From the NCBI GenBank assembly GCA_963795935.1, contig CAWCJO010000004.1, positions 1,116,001 to 1,180,000 of the forward strand: a DNA stretch of 64,000 bases, read 5' to 3'. The notes beneath the pieces are model-generated. The model ran no database searches and was not told where the DNA came from. It saw nothing but the letters and a program-made list of their open reading frames with translations. A program made the translations under genes and the position numbers. Source of the DNA: JAICMB01 sp963795935 (lineage in GTDB: Bacteria; Acidobacteriota; Terriglobia; Bryobacterales; Bryobacteraceae). Every line of letters starts with the position of its first letter. The stretch's first letter is position 1. Shown in pieces: positions 62,931-64,000 of the stretch.

Positions 62931-64000
62931 ATGCGGAGCCTATTGAAGTGGCTGTTTTGCGCCGCGATCGCGGCCTTCTGCCTCTTCCGCCTGGCAACGT
63001 TTACTCCTCAGCCGCTCGATTCCGCCGGCACGTTAAGGCCTATCCTGTATCGATGGTTTCTGTGGTTCGTGAACCTCCATGCACATCCCGAGCAGGCCTT
63101 CTCAACCTGGAGCGGAACTTGCTTTTTAGCTCTGATGGTTCCGCCCTCGCTCGCCGTTCTGAATTATTCCCGCCACAGGGGAGTCGTGAGGTTGCCATCA
63201 TCGATTGCAAGTATACTCTGCTCGCGGGCCTTACTAATAGGCAGCATCGCTCTGTGCCTCTTCGTTTGCCGTTATCCGATTCTGCTTGTTAGCGAATTGA
63301 ATCCCGACGAGGGACAGTTCATCGCGTCGGCGCACAAGCTCTTCTATGACGGGAATTTCTTCCGTTCGGTGGATTGCGGCACCAGCGGGCCCTTCAATAT
63401 CTACCCATTGATGTTGCCCGCGATTTCGGGATTTTCTCCGGATTATGCATCGAGCCGGCTGATCGCTCTCATTCTCGAATTTTTCAGCATCTATCTGCTG
63501 TATCGAACGATTGCCTTAATCGCGGCGGACGATGTGGCGAGGGTTGCGATTGTTCCGGCGGTAATGGCCTTCGCTACTTTCAAAGATCGCAATCTGGTTC
63601 ATTACAGCTCGGAGCATGTCCCGCTCCTTTTGATCTCGCTGGCGCTGTACGGGGCCGTTCGCGTCATAAGGAACCCGGAGGCATATCGGGTTCCAGTTTT
63701 CCTGCTAGGCGTCATCGCTTGCGCCGCATTCTTCGCGAAGATGCAGTCCGTGCCGATCGTGGTGGCGATTGCAGCCGTTGCCGTTGCCTATGTGCAAGCC
63801 AGCGGCATGGCGAAATGGTGGAGAGCGGGGCTTCTTTTTTTAGCGGGCGTGGCGCCTCTCGCCGTCGCAAACGCGGCGCTCTGTCTAGTAACGGGCGTAT
63901 GGCACGATTTCGTGATGGCGTATATCATGACGAACCTGGGTTACGCCGACATGCAATGGGCCATAGCCGGCGACCTGCCGTGGTTTGTGGCGTACCTGGT
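62931..64000 (+). CDS. GT-C family membrane glycosyltransferase, partial
   Basis: The first 356 residues of a membrane protein that runs off the window edge with an intact frame. Features: an N-terminal helix (LFCAAIAAFCLFRLA), a second (GTCFLALMVPPSLAVL), then SELNPDEGQFIASAHKLFYDG, which is the acidic first loop of ArnT/PMT-type glycosyltransferases, followed by GPFNIYPLMLPAISG and several helices (VPLLLISLALYGAV, PIVVAIAAVAVAYV). These enzymes move sugars from polyprenyl-phosphate donors to protein or lipid in the periplasm. It begins at ATG 62931 beyond the decayed gene. Number of helices and C-terminal domain unknown. Confidence 0.82.
   Translation, partial: MRSLLKWLFCAAIAAFCLFRLATFTPQPLDSAGTLRPILYRWFLWFVNLHAHPEQAFSTWSGTCFLALMVPPSLAVLNYSRHRGVVRLPSSIASILCSRALLIGSIALCLFVCRYPILLVSELNPDEGQFIASAHKLFYDGNFFRSVDCGTSGPFNIYPLMLPAISGFSPDYASSRLIALILEFFSIYLLYRTIALIAADDVARVAIVPAVMAFATFKDRNLVHYSSEHVPLLLISLALYGAVRVIRNPEAYRVPVFLLGVIACAAFFAKMQSVPIVVAIAAVAVAYVQASGMAKWWRAGLLFLAGVAPLAVANAALCLVTGVWHDFVMAYIMTNLGYADMQWAIAGDLPWFVAYL

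Noticed and set aside
1..64000. CRISPR array, prophage or replication origin
   Set aside because: No regularly spaced repeats, phage structural genes, DnaA-box cluster or dnaA/dnaN gene pair were seen.

Overview
The window looks like part of a high-GC Acidobacteria chromosome, most like the Solibacter/Bryobacter group. This is inferred from gene content: ADOP-type MacB/FtsX permeases, a Ser/Thr kinase fused to a PD40 propeller, an Oar-like TonB-dependent receptor with an N-terminal carboxypeptidase-regulatory domain, an acidobacterial-type VWFA protein, a PadR-ADOP pair and many secreted hydrolases. No rRNA, CRISPR array, prophage or replication origin was seen. One tRNA (Phe-GAA) is present.

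Layout. 0.1-4.4 kb: type I glutamine synthetase, an OmpA-like lipoprotein, a LarA-like DUF2088 protein and an orphan Flp pilin. 4.5-11.6 kb: DUF362 and toroid-repeat proteins (minus strand), then a plus-strand run of mannose-1-phosphate guanylyltransferase, secreted hydrolase, DciA/DUF721, GatC, GatA and superoxide dismutase, nearly all joined by 4-bp start/stop overlaps. 11.6-16.6 kb: an ADOP permease, a PemK/MazF-type toxin-antitoxin pair, PadR plus a truncated ADOP, and an IS remnant lying between two truncated genes. 16.6-26.1 kb (minus): acyl-CoA synthetase, sulfatase, kinase-propeller protein and TonB receptor. 26.2-31.9 kb: M20 peptidase, PIG-L deacetylase, tRNA-Phe and a galactose module (SSS symporter, 61-aa membrane protein, galactokinase). 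31.9-41.5 kb: an unrecognised 670-aa secreted protein, an alkaline-phosphatase-superfamily enzyme, RfbB, an ABC exporter pair, an HDOD protein and an exported methyltransferase. 41.5-47 kb: small secreted proteins, decayed genes and a YqiA-like esterase. 47-53.4 kb: S9 peptidase, SGNH acetylesterase, and a PQQ dehydrogenase with its di-heme cytochrome c. 53.5-62.5 kb (plus): DUF2892 protein, PoxB-like TPP enzyme, YdiJ-like FAD/Fe-S dehydrogenase, PEP-mutase-family enzyme, MoaD-MoaE fusion, VWA protein, divergent Hfq and inositol monophosphatase. 62.5-64 kb: a decayed gene and the 5' part of a GT-C glycosyltransferase cut by the window edge.

Quality warning. About 25-30 genes or parts of genes change reading frame once or more while protein similarity continues smoothly in the next frame. 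This affects housekeeping genes such as gatA and galK. It is best explained by uncorrected single-base indels in the consensus, so broken genes and apparent fusions should be read with that in mind. Where I am confident of the whole gene I give one entry spanning all frames and say where the frame changes.

Themes. The strain appears to be an aerobic heterotroph that imports and degrades polymers and sugars (TonB receptor, sulfatase, esterases, peptidases, galactose uptake), oxidises alcohols and 2-hydroxy acids through periplasmic PQQ/cytochrome c and membrane-linked FAD/Fe-S enzymes, and makes molybdenum cofactor. The least explained parts are the 31.9-36.4 kb two-gene unit, the secreted-protein island at 41.5-45.6 kb and the 53.5-59.7 kb oxidation module.
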